Source of the DNA: Bryoerythrophyllum caledonicum
Taxonomy: Eukaryota > Streptophyta > Bryopsida > Pottiales > Pottiaceae
Assembly (NCBI GenBank): GCA_963971425.1
Contig: OZ020526.1
Span: 772,180-836,179, forward strand
Length of the DNA: 64,000 nt
Direction of reading: 5' to 3'
The number at the start of each line of letters is the position of its first letter. The first letter of the stretch is position 1. The notes beneath the pieces were generated by a model. That model was not told the origin of the DNA and made no database searches. It worked only from the letters and a program-made list of their open reading frames with translations. Positions 45,389 to 56,189 of the stretch are shown here, piece by piece. The translations under genes and the position numbers were made by a program.

Positions 45389-46537
45389 TTAACCCCTAAA
45401 GGACCAAACGTCCCCCCGGAGTCAAATTGGATTTTGGGCATGTACCTACAATTTGGGAAAAAATCCTCTTTGATTGAAATTTTTATACAAGATAGCCTCT
45501 GATAAGAGCTTTATGGAGATATTTTTATTTTATTTTTGGATTTGTGGTTTGAACGTTAGTACCACTCATAGTAAAAATTGGGGACTCCGGGCACCTCCAA
45601 ATTTTTTGACAAAAGCTTCTATTGACATTGAGATTTTTCACACACATAAATAATATTTCCTTCTTTGGAATTTTTTTTAAAAAAATCTTGTATTTAGTGT
45701 AAAAAGGCATTTTATTCCAAGTCAAACATTTTCACACATTGTCGGGCAACGAGGGAAAAAAATTCATCTTTTCTACATAAAACATAGAGATCTTCATATT
45801 TTTCACTTTTTATTTTTTCAACAACAATATGTGGTGAAATCCTTCTTATTGACCGTTTGGATTATCATTCAAATACATACGTAGTTCACAAAAAAATAAA
45901 ATGTGAAATGGCAATTTCTAGACCTCCACTCCTTGCACACTTGTTTTGAATATGCTACACCCCTTTTTTACCTCTAAAAATTGGTGTGGTGGGAAATAAC
46001 ATCATGCTTAAGACAATGGTAAAAGATTTAGACCTTGTACAATGCAAAAAAATGAAAAAAGTGAAGTCAAAGTCTGCTGATCTACTCAATGCAGGGAAGA
46101 AAATGAACCATTGTATTGACTTTAACCCCTAAAGTTCCTTGACAATTTCCCTCAAAAACTATAAGTGGTACTAACTTTCAAACCACAAATCCAAAAAATA
46201 AAATAAAAATATGTCCACGAAGCTCTTATCAAAGGCAATCTAGAATAAAAATTTCAGAGAAAATTGATTTTTTTTCGAATTTTAGGAACCTGCCCAAAAA
46301 TCAAGGAATCCCCCGAAGGAGACTCTGGTCCTTTAGGGGTTAAACACTAAAATCTATCAATCCGTGCGGTGGATTGCAACCAAAATTTTATGGCATGTTT
46401 ATATAAAAGTCTATTTTAAAATCTTACGGTTGAAAATCCAAAATTCACTTTAAAATGTGATTTTCATGTCTCTTTTTGGCAGTGGCGGTTTTGGACTGGT
46501 TTTAGAGCGAAAGTGGTCATGGTCCTTTAGGGGTTAA
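45389..46537. mobile_element. Cluster of TTAA-flanked non-autonomous inverted-repeat elements
   Basis: The 18-mer TTAACCCCTAAAGGACCA occurs forward at 45389 and in reverse complement ending at 46343 and 46537. Forward 45393 to about 45570 and reverse 46150-46339 match as an imperfect inverted repeat of roughly 180 bp (shared GATTTTGGGCA, GATAAGAGCTT, GGATTTGTGGTTTGAA, GTTAGTACCACT). The simplest reading is one element 45393-46533 with a 14-bp terminal repeat and TTAA duplication, enclosing a second copy at 46126-46339. A TTAA target with outer CC fits piggyBac-derived miniature elements. No ORF inside. Confidence 0.65.
46126..46339. mobile_element. 214-bp TTAA-flanked miniature element
   Basis: Bounded by TTAA at 46122-46125 and 46340-46343. 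Terminal repeats start CCCCTAAAG on both sides, then diverge (TTCC versus GACC). It is too small to encode protein and would depend on a transposase in trans. Confidence 0.6.
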
Positions 46538-47097
46538 GAAACTCATACACAATGATAAAACCTTTACTTCATGGGATTTGGTTATTTTACCCACAAATCT
46601 CTCCAAAACCCAAAACATCTCCCAGAACTCGTACTCCTACATACGTTAAAATGCCTAGTCACAGAAATAGTATCTTCTATCTTAGATTCATACTAGGCAG
46701 TCATATCAAAACCTCTTGTAGTAAATTGAAGCCGCGGGCAGAGCAGGCGTCAGTGAAAATTCCACAATTCTATGTGAAATTGACGATCCACCACATTTTG
46801 GCACAACGTAATAGAAATAAAAGTTTCTGTAAGCAGCTACACGATCACTGCTCAGTCGACACTAGTCACACATACAGAATTAACAGCAGTCACAACTTAG
46901 TTAGCATAAGACTTGCACACGGTTTGCCACACTGCGTTACTAAGATTAGCTTAAGTGTAAAGGATACATCTTCAGGCCTTTCCTTGGGAATAAATCCTCA
47001 AGCTTTAGGAGGTTAGTATCCGGCTGGTATCTGAACCACCAGCAGCCTAATCATTTCAGCAAACAGAATCCTTCTTGCTCTATAACGCACATGAGGC
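46538..47097. other. No gene seen
   Basis: A 154-codon plus-strand frame begins at 46552, but its composition is not convincing and it matches nothing I know. I treat it as chance. Confidence 0.4.
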
Positions 47098-47102
47098 AGT
47101 TT
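47098..47102. repeat. Target-site duplication AGTTT (left)
   Basis: Identical to 53118-53122 on the other side of the Copia element. Confidence 0.9.
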
Positions 47103-47279
47103 TGTGGGAAAAATATGTGTGTATTATTCATAAAATAAATTACAGTTCACATCCTTAAGGCTTATCCAAAAGGTGTTCGCAATAGTCACAACTCTCTGTG
47201 TAAAGTCATAGCTATTGAATTAGTATTTATATTCGTATTAACTAGTGTACTACATACGTACTAAATTATGTATCCTACA
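47103..47279 (-). repeat. 3' LTR of the Copia element (177 bp)
   Basis: In element orientation begins TGTAGGATAC and ends CCCACA. A short purine-rich AGTGGGAG lies immediately inside (47280-47287) and is the likely polypurine tract. Confidence 0.95.
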
Positions 47280-47324
47280 CTCCCACTAGGACACTAGTTT
47301 ACTTTTCATCCATATCAATGAAGA

Positions 47325-48450
47325 TTAATTTATATTCATCCAAAACGGTCTTCTTCCTCTTTGCGTAAGGTTTCCTCTGTGGCTAGGGTTTGAGGTTGAG
47401 GCAGCTCCTCTGTAGCTGCGCCGTGGCGCCGCCCCATTTTTGTGTTTCCCGCTTTCGGTCTGCTTCAAACTCCTAGTCTCAAGCTCGATGGTGTTTTTCT
47501 TTTGTTCTGTTTGGAGTCTTTGCTTGTGTCTATGCTTGTGTCTTTGACGATTGTTTCTCCCTTGTACTTGGACAACATCGAGATGGAGTTGTTCTTCGAT
47601 ATGGCGACGAAGTACTTGAATGTGATGGAGAAGCTCCTCAGCATGGCGGTTAAGCGCTTGTGTGTGACGATGAAGATCGTGAAGATCATGTCTTCTATTA
47701 AAGCTTGGAGTCGTGGAGGGCAAAACCTGGTAGTTGGTGCCTGCTCCAAAGATGTTGGAATCTCCTTGTCGTGCTGAGCCAGAGGACATCTTGTTGGAGG
47801 TGATATTTTCTGTTAATTTTGGGCTTTGCTGAGGTAAGCAGCCCTGGTTTGTCTGCATTTGCTTGCACAGTTTTGACAAAATTGAACGATTACAATAATC
47901 GCACTTGTACCTGCTTTGGGCTAGCCTTTCTCTGATTGGTGTGGTTGACTTATAAAGAGCACAAAAACTTTGGTAAGATGGAGCCAAGTACTTTGGAAAA
48001 GGAACCTGTAAATCGTCCTTGATTTGTTGGGCCTTTGTCTGGTTGTTGGAAGAGATGCGCCCATGAAGCATGGGCCTCATGGCCTTTGACTTAGCCTGTG
48101 AATACTTGATTTGACCTTGATTTTTATTGTGTTGGTCTGCTTGAGCAAAGCATGTTTCAACTTGTAAATACTGATTAGGATTTAAATTGTTAAGGTATTT
48201 ATATTTGAAATTCCGTTTACTTTGACAAGTCTTGGATAATTTATAGCTTGAGGGCTGATTATATCTCCCACTCCAAGACTTAGCAGAGTCTGGTTGGAAC
48301 AAGTAATACAATAAAGATTTAGTAGCTTGAATATATGTATCGGCAGTGATACTCCCACATGAGGTGGATGGTGGGAGTGGCCGCATATAAGTTACTAAAG
48401 CTTGTACTTTTGAGTCTTGTGCAGGATTTGAGACTGGCGGGATTAAATTC
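47325..48450 (-). other. Copia: extension after RNase H
   Basis: The frame that carries RNase H stays open for about 375 more codons beyond the usual end (DIFTKALPKDKH) almost to the LTR. The extra part is rich in Gln, Asn, Ser and basic residues. It has a Cys cluster (KCDYCNRSILSKLC), a His/Leu-rich heptad-like region (HDLHDLHRHTQALNRHAEEL) and an Arg/Gln-rich end. I know no Copia family with this tail. It could be an additional element gene fused in frame or captured sequence. It shows no membrane segment, so an envelope-like role is not supported. Confidence 0.6.
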
Positions 48451-51260
48451 ATGCCTAATTTTGACATACAAGAATAATGTTTATCTTTAGGTAAGGCTTT
48501 TGTAAAAATATCAGCTGTCATGTCTATTGTTGAGACATATTTGAGCTGAATGTCTTGCGAAAGTACTTTTTCTCTTGTAAAATGATATTGTGTGTCCACA
48601 TGTTTGCTTCTTGAATGATATTTTGGATTTTCACTTAAAGCAATGGCACTTTGACTATCTGAATAGATTATGGTTGAATTTTGTTGAATAAAACCAAGTT
48701 CATGTAATAATTTTCTCAACCAAATCGCTTCAGCTGTAGCCTTGGCCAATGCCATATATTCTGACTCTATTGAAGAAAGTGCCACTGACTGTTGCTTCTT
48801 ACTGCCCCAGGATATTACGCCACCAGCAAGGATGAGACAATAACCTGAGGTAGATCGGCGGGTTTCTTTGTCACCTGCCCAATCTGCATCAGAAAAGCCA
48901 TGAAGGACATGTCCTTCAACACATATTTGATACTTAATCCCAAAAGATAAGGTACCTTTTATGTATCGTAAAGTCCTTTTTAAGGTTTGGATGTGTGATA
49001 TATTGGGATTAGATAAATGTTGAGCTAAGCTGTTGATTGCATAAGCACAATCAGGGCGTGAATTAACTATGGCATACATTAGGCTGCCAACTATTTGTCA
49101 GTATGGATATGGGTCTTGATGGAATGTTGTACTTTCTTCTTTACTTAATCTAATCCCAGATTGCATTGGTGTGCTTAATGAGTTACAATTAAGCATATTG
49201 AATTCTTTAAGTTTATTTGTCAGATATTTTTGTTGGTGTATTATGATCCATCCTTCCTGCCTATTTCTTATAATTGCATTTCCAAGGGTATAATGTTTTC
49301 ACCCTCATCTGACATGTCAAATTCCTTTTGCAGGATATTTTTGACTTGTTGGATTAGAATAATCTGATTGCTAACGATGATGCAGTCATCAACATATACG
49401 GTAATTATCGTGAAACCATTATCAGCTTCCTTTTTAAGGTAAATATTAGCATCCGATTCTAAGCGTTGATAATGTTTAAGAAGTAAATATTGATCTAATC
49501 TTTGATACCAGGCCCTTGATGACTGCTTAAGGCCATATAAAGATTTGTTCAATTTACATACCAAATTGGTGTTTATAGGAAGGGATAAACCTTCAGGTAT
49601 ACTCATGTATATATCTTCTTTAATGAATCCATGTAAAAATGCTATCTTCACATCTAATTGGTGAATTTCTAAGTTATATTGGGCTGCTAGAGCAAGAAGT
49701 ACTTTGATAGAGTTAAGTTTGACTACAGGAGAGAATGTCTCAGTGTAGTCAATACCTTGAATTTGAGTAAATCCTCTTGCTACCAGCCTAGCCTTGTATT
49801 TATCAATAGAGCCATCAGCTTTGGTTTTAATTTTAAAAATCCACTTTGAGCTGATTGGTTTTCTATTTGAAGGAAGTGGAACTAAATTCCATGTCTTGTT
49901 CTTTTCTAATGAAGTTAGTTCAGCAGTGACTGCAACTTGCCATTCTTTGGCATCAATTCGTTCTAAAGCTTCAGGTTCTCACCTCAATAGAAGCCCCTTT
50001 TTGTTGGCTTAATGTTCCTTTTAGGTCTAGAAGAACTAGGGGGAGGGCTTGGCAGAGTTGGCTCTCTCAAGATAGAAGTCACTTCAACTTCCTCAAGAGG
50101 TAAGTTACTACTATTATCATTGTTCTTACTATGTAAGGATAGTTGAGAGAATGCCTCAAGTACATCATCGTGAGAAGGGGATTGTGTCTCCAAGTTTGGA
50201 AAAGTATTTGACATTGGTTATAATTCAGATGTATTTAAATCAATGGTTTATTGTGATTGATCAAAACACTCACCTTGATGATGAAGAGTATTGGCTGGAT
50301 TAAATTTTGTAGTTGTTGAAGGTCTTTTAAGTAAATCTAAGTCTATGAGATCCTTGTCATCAACCTCATATGGCAAGGGCTTGTCTTGTACATCAGATGG
50401 GACTTCATCAAATATAACATCTCGTGAAATAATGATTCTTTTGTTTGTAAGATTCATAAGTCGATATGCCTTAGATTCTGTACTATAACCTAAAAAGATG
50501 GCTTCTTGTGAATGTGAATCTAATTTCTTTCTCAGTTCTTTAGGGATAAAAACATGGGCTTTGCATCCAAAGATTCTTAGGTATGACAAGCTAGGTTGAT
50601 GTCCATACCACATCTCAAATGGTGTTTTATTTTCAGTGATAGCCTTGGTAGGGCTTCTATTTTGAAGGTAATTTGCAGTTTGGAGTGCTTCACCCCAAAA
50701 AATCTTAGGTAACTTAGAATAGGATAACATTGCAAGAATTGTACTTACTAATGTTCTATTCTTTCTTTCAGAGATGCCATTTTGCTGTGGTGTATAAGCT
50801 GTAGTAATGTTCTTGTTTTATTCCTTCTTTCTTACAAAATTCTTTGAATTCATTTGACATGTATTCACCTCCACGGTCTGATCTTAAAATATTAATGTGA
50901 TGATTGGTTTGTTTTTCTACTAAGCTTTTATACTCAATAAATTTATCAAGTGCTTCTGATTTGTGTCTTAGTAAGTATAATGACAATATCTTGATAAGTC
51001 ATCAATAAAAGTAATGAAATAAGTGCATCCAGAATGAGTGCTAGCTAGGACCACATATATCAAAATGTACAAGATTTAATAATTCAGTACTTCTTTTTGT
51101 ACTTTGTTTGGGGAATTTTTCTTTACGTTGTTTGCCTTCTATACAAGGCTGGAATAATGTTATTTCTTTCTCATTAAAAGAATCCATCCCTTTTGCCATA
51201 GTTTGTATTTTGTTTAATCTATGCTCATTTATGTGGCCTAATCTTAGATGCCACAAATTG
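48451..51260 (-). pseudogene. Copia pol region (integrase, reverse transcriptase, RNase H), broken
   Basis: Parts recognised are the pre-integrase zinc domain (LWHLRLGH type: MWHLRLGHINEHRLNKIQ), integrase core (HINILRSDRGGEYMS; SPTKAITENKTPFEMWYGH; LRIFGCKAHVFIP), reverse transcriptase (VCKLNKSLYGLKQSSRAWYQ; TVYVDDCIIV, with the catalytic YVDD) and RNase H (GFSDADWAGDKETRRSTSGY; SSIESEYMALA). These copy the element's RNA and insert the DNA. Fossil with several breaks. Confidence 0.9.
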
Positions 51261-51436
51261 GCTTTGTTTAAATTTGTAGTAGCTAGGATAGCAATTTGTT
51301 GATCATTACATGTAATAGTGCTACCTAATTCATATAAGTCACGGTTTAACTTACATGTTGCAATTGTTTCACCATTTTTGTTTATGAGTGTTGAAATTCC
51401 AGCTTTAATTCTTACTTCACCTCCAGCTTTGTCTAA

Positions 51437-52606
51437 TTATTTTGCAGAGAACAAGTTCTTTGCAAGACCTGGTATGTGTAATACATCAGGTACGATTCTC
51501 TCTTCTCCATTTAGAAGCGTCACATTTACATCACCACATCCTTCAATTGTATATGATGTTGTATCATCTCCTAAATAGACAACTTGATTATTTTTATACT
51601 CGGTATAATTTATAAATCCTTCTAGTTCATGACACATATGTTGAGTAGCTCCTGAATCTATATACCGTGTAGAATCTGGTTTATTATTAACCAATAAGGC
51701 TACAACATATAATTTGGGTGATTTAGTAACAACATTTGTCTCCTTTCTATTGTTACTTATTTCAGCAGCAATTCTAGTTCTGCAGTCTTTAATCAGATGT
51801 CGTGGCTTTTTACAATAAAAGCACTTCTTATCAGCTTCAATGTTTTTCTTTTCATAAGGTTTGGAGTTACTACTTTCTCCTTTGTACCCTTTTTTGAAGT
51901 TTTTATTAAAGTTTGGTTTCTTACCAAATTTTGAAAACTTCTTCCCTACATAGAGTGCTGATGTACTATCTGATGTCAAACTCATGTTTTTCATGAGTGT
52001 CTCTTCTTGGATCAAGTCCGCTATTAACGATTGTAATGTAATTCCAGGTTGTCTTCTCAAAGAACTTATGAAGGACTTGTAGCTTGGAGGCAAACTTCGC
52101 ATTAAGGTAAGAACTGCCTCATCATCTGGAACTGTTGATCCTGCTACCAGCAATTGTTCAAGATGTGCTCTGAATGTGTGAATGTGTTTAATAACACTAT
52201 CATTTTCTCTCATCTTCAAGGTATATAATCTATCCTTGAGATACATTTTTGTCACTGCATCTTGTGATTCAAATAACCTCTCTAATTCTTGCCATGCTAA
52301 ATGAGCAGCTTTGCAAGACTGAATATGTGAAACTATATTGTTTTCTAGGCAATTATTAATGATTGTCAAGGACAAAGCATCTTTATCTTCCCATGCGCTT
52401 ATACTCCCTACTCCTGTGGTAGGTAAAGCTGGGGTTCCAGCAGCAACTTCATCTGCTGATGGTGCCATTGGTAAGGATTCACTACCACTTACAATGGGCC
52501 ATAGTTTTTCAGCCTTGAAAATCAATGTTAGTCTATGTTTCCATATGTTATAATAAGAACCATCAAATTTGGTGACATGACTAATGTCAATCTTATGTGT
52601 TGTCAT
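51437..52606 (-). pseudogene. Copia gag and protease start
   Basis: The gag region starts MTTHKIDISHVTKFDGSYYN, has a gag polyprotein (UBN2/DUF4219-type) domain (SCKAAHLAWQELERLFES; RMEND-like segment KMRENDSVIKHIHTFRAHLE), a zinc knuckle (CFYCKKPRHLIKDC, with CCHC spacing) and then the aspartic protease (YIDSGATQHMCHE, DSG motif). Typical gag-protease order for plant Copia elements. Gag would form the particle and bind RNA. Confidence 0.9.
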
Positions 52607-52607
52607 T

Positions 52608-52916
52608 TCAATAACCTTCTCTTAAAATGGCTTGTATTTCCCATTCATCAATATAATCTTCACTCAAATGTTCAAAGTTACCTTCAACAAAGTTAGCTGA
52701 TGCTTGGAGGTATGTTGGAGGGGCATTGCTAATTCCGTATGTGTTTTCTTCAATTGGGAGGTGCTCTTGATCTTCTTCAATTGGAGAATCTGGAATTGGA
52801 ACTTGTAAGAAAGCATTTGTGAGATTTACATGTATGAATGGTATTGTAGCTTGGATTTCAACTATGTCATGTTCTTCCTCATTTGAACAATCTAACTCTG
52901 GTTGAGGATAGCACAT
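52608..52916 (-). other. Copia: 102-codon ORF before gag
   Basis: A very acidic 102-codon open frame (CSNEEEHDIVEIQATIPFIH; SPIEEDQEHLPIEENTYGIS) starts just inside the primer site and ends one base before the gag ATG. Such close spacing would allow ribosomes to restart on gag. Most Copia elements have no ORF in this position. It is not related to any family I recognise. Confidence 0.5.
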
Positions 52917-52927
52917 TGTTGTGCATT

Positions 52928-52940
52928 TTCTCTAATACCA
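52928..52940 (-). promoter_or_regulatory. Copia primer-binding site, tRNA-iMet type
   Basis: On the minus strand TGGTATTAGAGAA directly follows the 5' LTR. The usual plant Copia site, complementary to initiator methionine tRNA, is TGGTATCAGAGC. Confidence 0.8.
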
Positions 52941-53117
52941 TGTGGGAAAAATATGTGTGTATTATTCATAAAATAAATTACAGTTCACATCCTTAAGGCT
53001 TATCCAAAAGGTGTTCGCAATAGTCACAACTCTCTGTGTAAAGTCATAGCTATTGAATTAGTATTTATATTCGTATTAACTAGTGTACTACATACGTACT
53101 AAATTATGTATCCTATA
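52941..53117 (-). repeat. 5' LTR of the Copia element (177 bp)
   Basis: Same sequence as 47103-47279 apart from the outermost dinucleotide region, where one base differs. Confidence 0.95.
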
Positions 53118-53122
53118 AGTTT
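53118..53122. repeat. Target-site duplication AGTTT (right)
   Basis: Matches 47098-47102. Confidence 0.9.
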
Positions 53123-53183
53123 TCCACAACTATTTCTTGACTCGTCAACAGACTTGTCAGCAACTTTGCGTCCACTAATCTAA

Positions 53184-53251
53184 GGGCCTTACCACACGGG
53201 AGGGGGAGGAAGTTTCACAACTTCCTCCCCCTCCCGTGTGGTAAGGCCCTA
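53184..53251. repeat. 32-bp perfect inverted repeat, 4-nt loop
   Basis: AGGGCCTTACCACACGGGAG (first part of the left arm, 53184-53215) is matched without mismatch by 53220-53251, with loop TCAC. A second small inverted repeat (TAAGGGTAA and TTACCCTTA) follows directly to about 53280 and reuses the arm's end. It lies about 60 bp beyond the 3' end of the minus-strand gene at 53313, so on that strand it is a strong RNA hairpin downstream of the stop. It could also be a tiny foldback element. Confidence 0.9.
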
Positions 53252-53312
53252 AGGGTAAGGCCCTTATCTTTACCCTTAACACAACACAACGAACTCCAGG
53301 CTTCATCTCTTT

Positions 53313-56189
53313 TTAAAAACCAACGCAATGCAGCCGCAAGTCAAAGTTACCAACGGTTGCTCTCCATCCTGGATACTGAGCTTGAATTTGATACACAACT
53401 TTCATTTGCGGTTGAATCTTAGACAAGAACTCAATGCCATCAATGTCAACCGTGTGTTGCTGCCACTCTGCTACAGCACTCCGGTTCCGATACACAACAC
53501 GGTCTGCAACAGTTGCTCCATTTTGATCAACAATGGCGATCTTCCCGCATGTCCATGAATCTCCACTGGAGCCCTGGTCCTCGGGATAGCTTGACCCGCC
53601 TTGATCGTGCGACTCGCAAAACAAGCGGATGCTTGAGCACGCTTTGAAGAGCTTGTCCTTTGGAATTCGGGAGAAATCGATTGTTGCAACATCAAGGGTA
53701 CCTTCTTCAACAAAGCGCTCATCGTTGTCGCGTGAGTGGACGTGGAGGAAGAAATCAAAAAATGATAAAGACTCCTCCGTAGTCACAAACTCCACGGTTA
53801 TGTCGCAGTTTCGCAAGTAGCTGATGCAGCCGTTGGACATACTGCACGCGCTGAACTCGATAGAGAAGCCCGGCTTGATGGCATCCAACATTTCAGTACC
53901 TGTCAATGTGATAGAGTTCCTTGTCCATCCAGGGTTGGTGGAAGAGTTTGTATACACACGAGCGGATACAACAGATTCATGCTTACGGTCAAGAATGTCG
54001 AGTTGACCGTATCCAGATGGAGTCGGCCCTTGGTCACGGCTCTCACAGCAAACATGGATTTGTGAAATGGCGAGCACATTGTCAGGCATTGAGATGTAAA
54101 TAACTGCCGACTTTCCTTGAGAGACTCTTACCTCGTCATCCTTGTATATTCGGATTGCGTGGGGAGTCAGAATAAGCCGAGTACACTCCTGGTCAGCATA
54201 CAATTGCATTAGGCGCTGTGCAGTTGCAAGCAGCACGCCAGCAGATTGGAATTGTTTCTTGTTGTGGAGGAGTAACATGCCAAGGTGGTGTAGGATTGCG
54301 GCATCCATCATCGTCATATGTGGCTCCTTCTCGATTTCGACCTGGTCAATACGTTCAGTCAAGAGCTGTGACCAGATCTCAATCGCTTCCTCATCCTTTC
54401 TAGCCAGCTGCAGGCAGAATGCCTTGCCGTACTATGCATGGATCCAAGTATCGTCGCCTTTGGTTGCAAGCTGGGATGCCGTTCCAAATGCCCCTATAGC
54501 TTCTTCGTTCCTACTCAAGAGTGCAAGCAATGAACCTTTGGTTGCTTGAATTTGTGAGAGAATTGCAGCCTTTGGAGCAGAGTCCCCACGCTGGTTGAGA
54601 AGGCTTTCACCAGTTTCCCGATCTTTGAGGTGTTCTTCAATCGCTTCTTTGCGCTTTTTGTGAACTACGTGTCTTTGGCTCAGAGCATCTACAGGTGTTC
54701 TCAGTGCTATGTTACGTCCAGCTTCACGACGCAAAGAGCGTCGCTGTCTAATGAAATCGTAGATCTCATCAGGTGGGAAGCGATCAGGTACGTCAATATT
54801 GGGGATGCCAAGGCCCAGGAGATCGTCAGTCGGGCATCGTCCCAGATCATACCGTAGGCAATGCTCACATCAAGAATACGCAATCACATCACCATACTCG
54901 TCGACTTTGAACGCGACACTTTGTTCAGGGCGTTCTTTTGGATGTTCCTTAAAGAGCCATTCATATGCTTCATGTTCAGCACATCGCCAGTGCGGTCTTT
55001 CGTCCCCCGGCTGAATTTTACCCGGCTGGTCCTCCTGCAACTTAGAGCCATTCTTCTCCTCAAAGTAGTCTGGAAAACTGAATGGCTTATTCACTTGTTC
55101 ATTGAACAAGTCTTCAGCCTTGGCTAATACCAAGGCATCGTACTCCGGTGTCCCTTTCTGAATGCTGGGATTCTCTGACTTCACTTTCTTAGCAGCGCGG
55201 CTTCGAAACTGATTCATCTTTGCCTTGGTCCCATACTGCTCAACTCTGCGTTCTCTTTCTTTTGCAATCAACTTCGGATCTTCACGATCAAGGACTTTCC
55301 TTGTGAAAAAGTTGAAACCAGAAGCGGACCTTTCATCCTGAGCTTCCTTGCAGTTAAACACCACATCTCCTCCCCTACTAGCAATTCTGTCCAAGCCAAA
55401 ATTTTGAGCAGCCTCAAGCACATTTCGACCAATTATCACAGTCTTATAGATCTCTTCATCTGCCCGTGTCTCTAGAATGTCCTTAGCCTCCAATGTCTTG
55501 CGCATCTCAGTGGTACTCGCTTTGAGACTGGCCCACGTCCCTACATTCGCAGCAATTCCGGCCTCCTTGAGACGAGCCTTATTTGCGGCTTCTGGCACCA
55601 AGTCCAAGGCAGGCGTAACAACAGTGTCAAAAATGTCACCAACTTCGCCTGATTTGATCGACTTTGTCACCTTAGCAATAACGCCGGTGGAATGGTAATC
55701 CTAGTTGGCAAGGGATGCAATGCCAGTTTGTAGGGCATCCATTGACATTGCACCACCAAGAGCCCCTATAGGCCCAGCCACAATGGTGCCGCCGATGATT
55801 GCAGTCGTCCGGTTTGCCGACTCGAAGTAGTCCTCTGCCTTTTCTTTGTTGCCAAGGCCAAGTTCCACAGCAGCAAGAACATGACTTATTCCAGGCGTTC
55901 CACCTGCCATATCAAGGAGGCCTATACCAAAGGTTTCCTGGGTTTCTCGCGCTGCCTCCTTATTGCCTGAGATTGCCTCCACAGCAGATCGTACTTGTGA
56001 TACAATTGGACACCCTTTCGAGAACTCTTCTTGCACTTTTCGAGCTTCACCAGGGTCTCCAGTGGTAGCAAACACTGCGCTCTTCACTTGAGAGACAACT
56101 GGGATCGAATTGACACCGCCCATGATATTTACGCTCCTGAGTCCTGACCCAGCACCCCTCAACACAACGTGTAAGATAACCAGATACAC
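53313..56189 (-). pseudogene. Multidomain gene: PVVSQ repeats, glycine zipper, deaminase-like motifs, TPR, twin beta repeats
   Basis: Minus-strand coding sequence with a likely start at 56123 (MGGVNSIPVVSQVKSAV). Parts, with rough positions: about 56.1-55.8 kb, three tandem repeats of about 33 residues (PVVSQVKSAVFATTGDPGEA; PIVSQVRSAVEAISGNKEAA; PGISHVLAAVELGLGNKEKA); then a glycine-rich hydrophobic stretch (IIGGTIVAGPIGALGGAMS) able to insert in or pack against membrane; about 55.6-54.8 kb, a charged helical region and a Cys-Ala-Glu triplet (HWRCAEHEAYEWLF) with Cys-x-x-Cys about 35 residues on, the zinc and catalytic pattern of nucleotide deaminases; about 54.7-54.2 kb, TPR-like helical pairs; about 54.2-53.3 kb, two related beta-rich repeats sharing CES-DQG, YGQLDI or CGKIAI, RVY-N and a Trp. 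I know no named family for the whole. No intron is evident. It is broken, with a few breaks, and I treat it as a fossil. The deaminase assignment is inference. Confidence 0.6.

Larger units (their letters stand above)
47103..53117 (-). mobile_element. Ty1/Copia LTR retrotransposon, 6.0 kb
   Basis: Minus-strand element with 177-bp LTRs that differ at one position, an AGTTT duplication on both sides, an initiator-Met-type primer site, and in order a small extra ORF, gag with CCHC knuckle, protease, integrase, reverse transcriptase and RNase H, the Ty1/Copia order. It is broken, with several breaks across the coding region. One difference in 177 bp suggests a young insertion, younger or similar in age to the Gypsy element. 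Unusual features are the extra ORF before gag and a long extension after RNase H. Confidence 0.95.

Noticed and set aside
46552-47016. 154-codon plus-strand frame as a gene
   Set aside because: Composition looks random, there is no recognisable motif, and it lies between transposable elements.
47325-48450. Envelope-like gene in the Copia element
   Set aside because: The extension has no signal peptide or membrane segment, so an envelope role is not supported.
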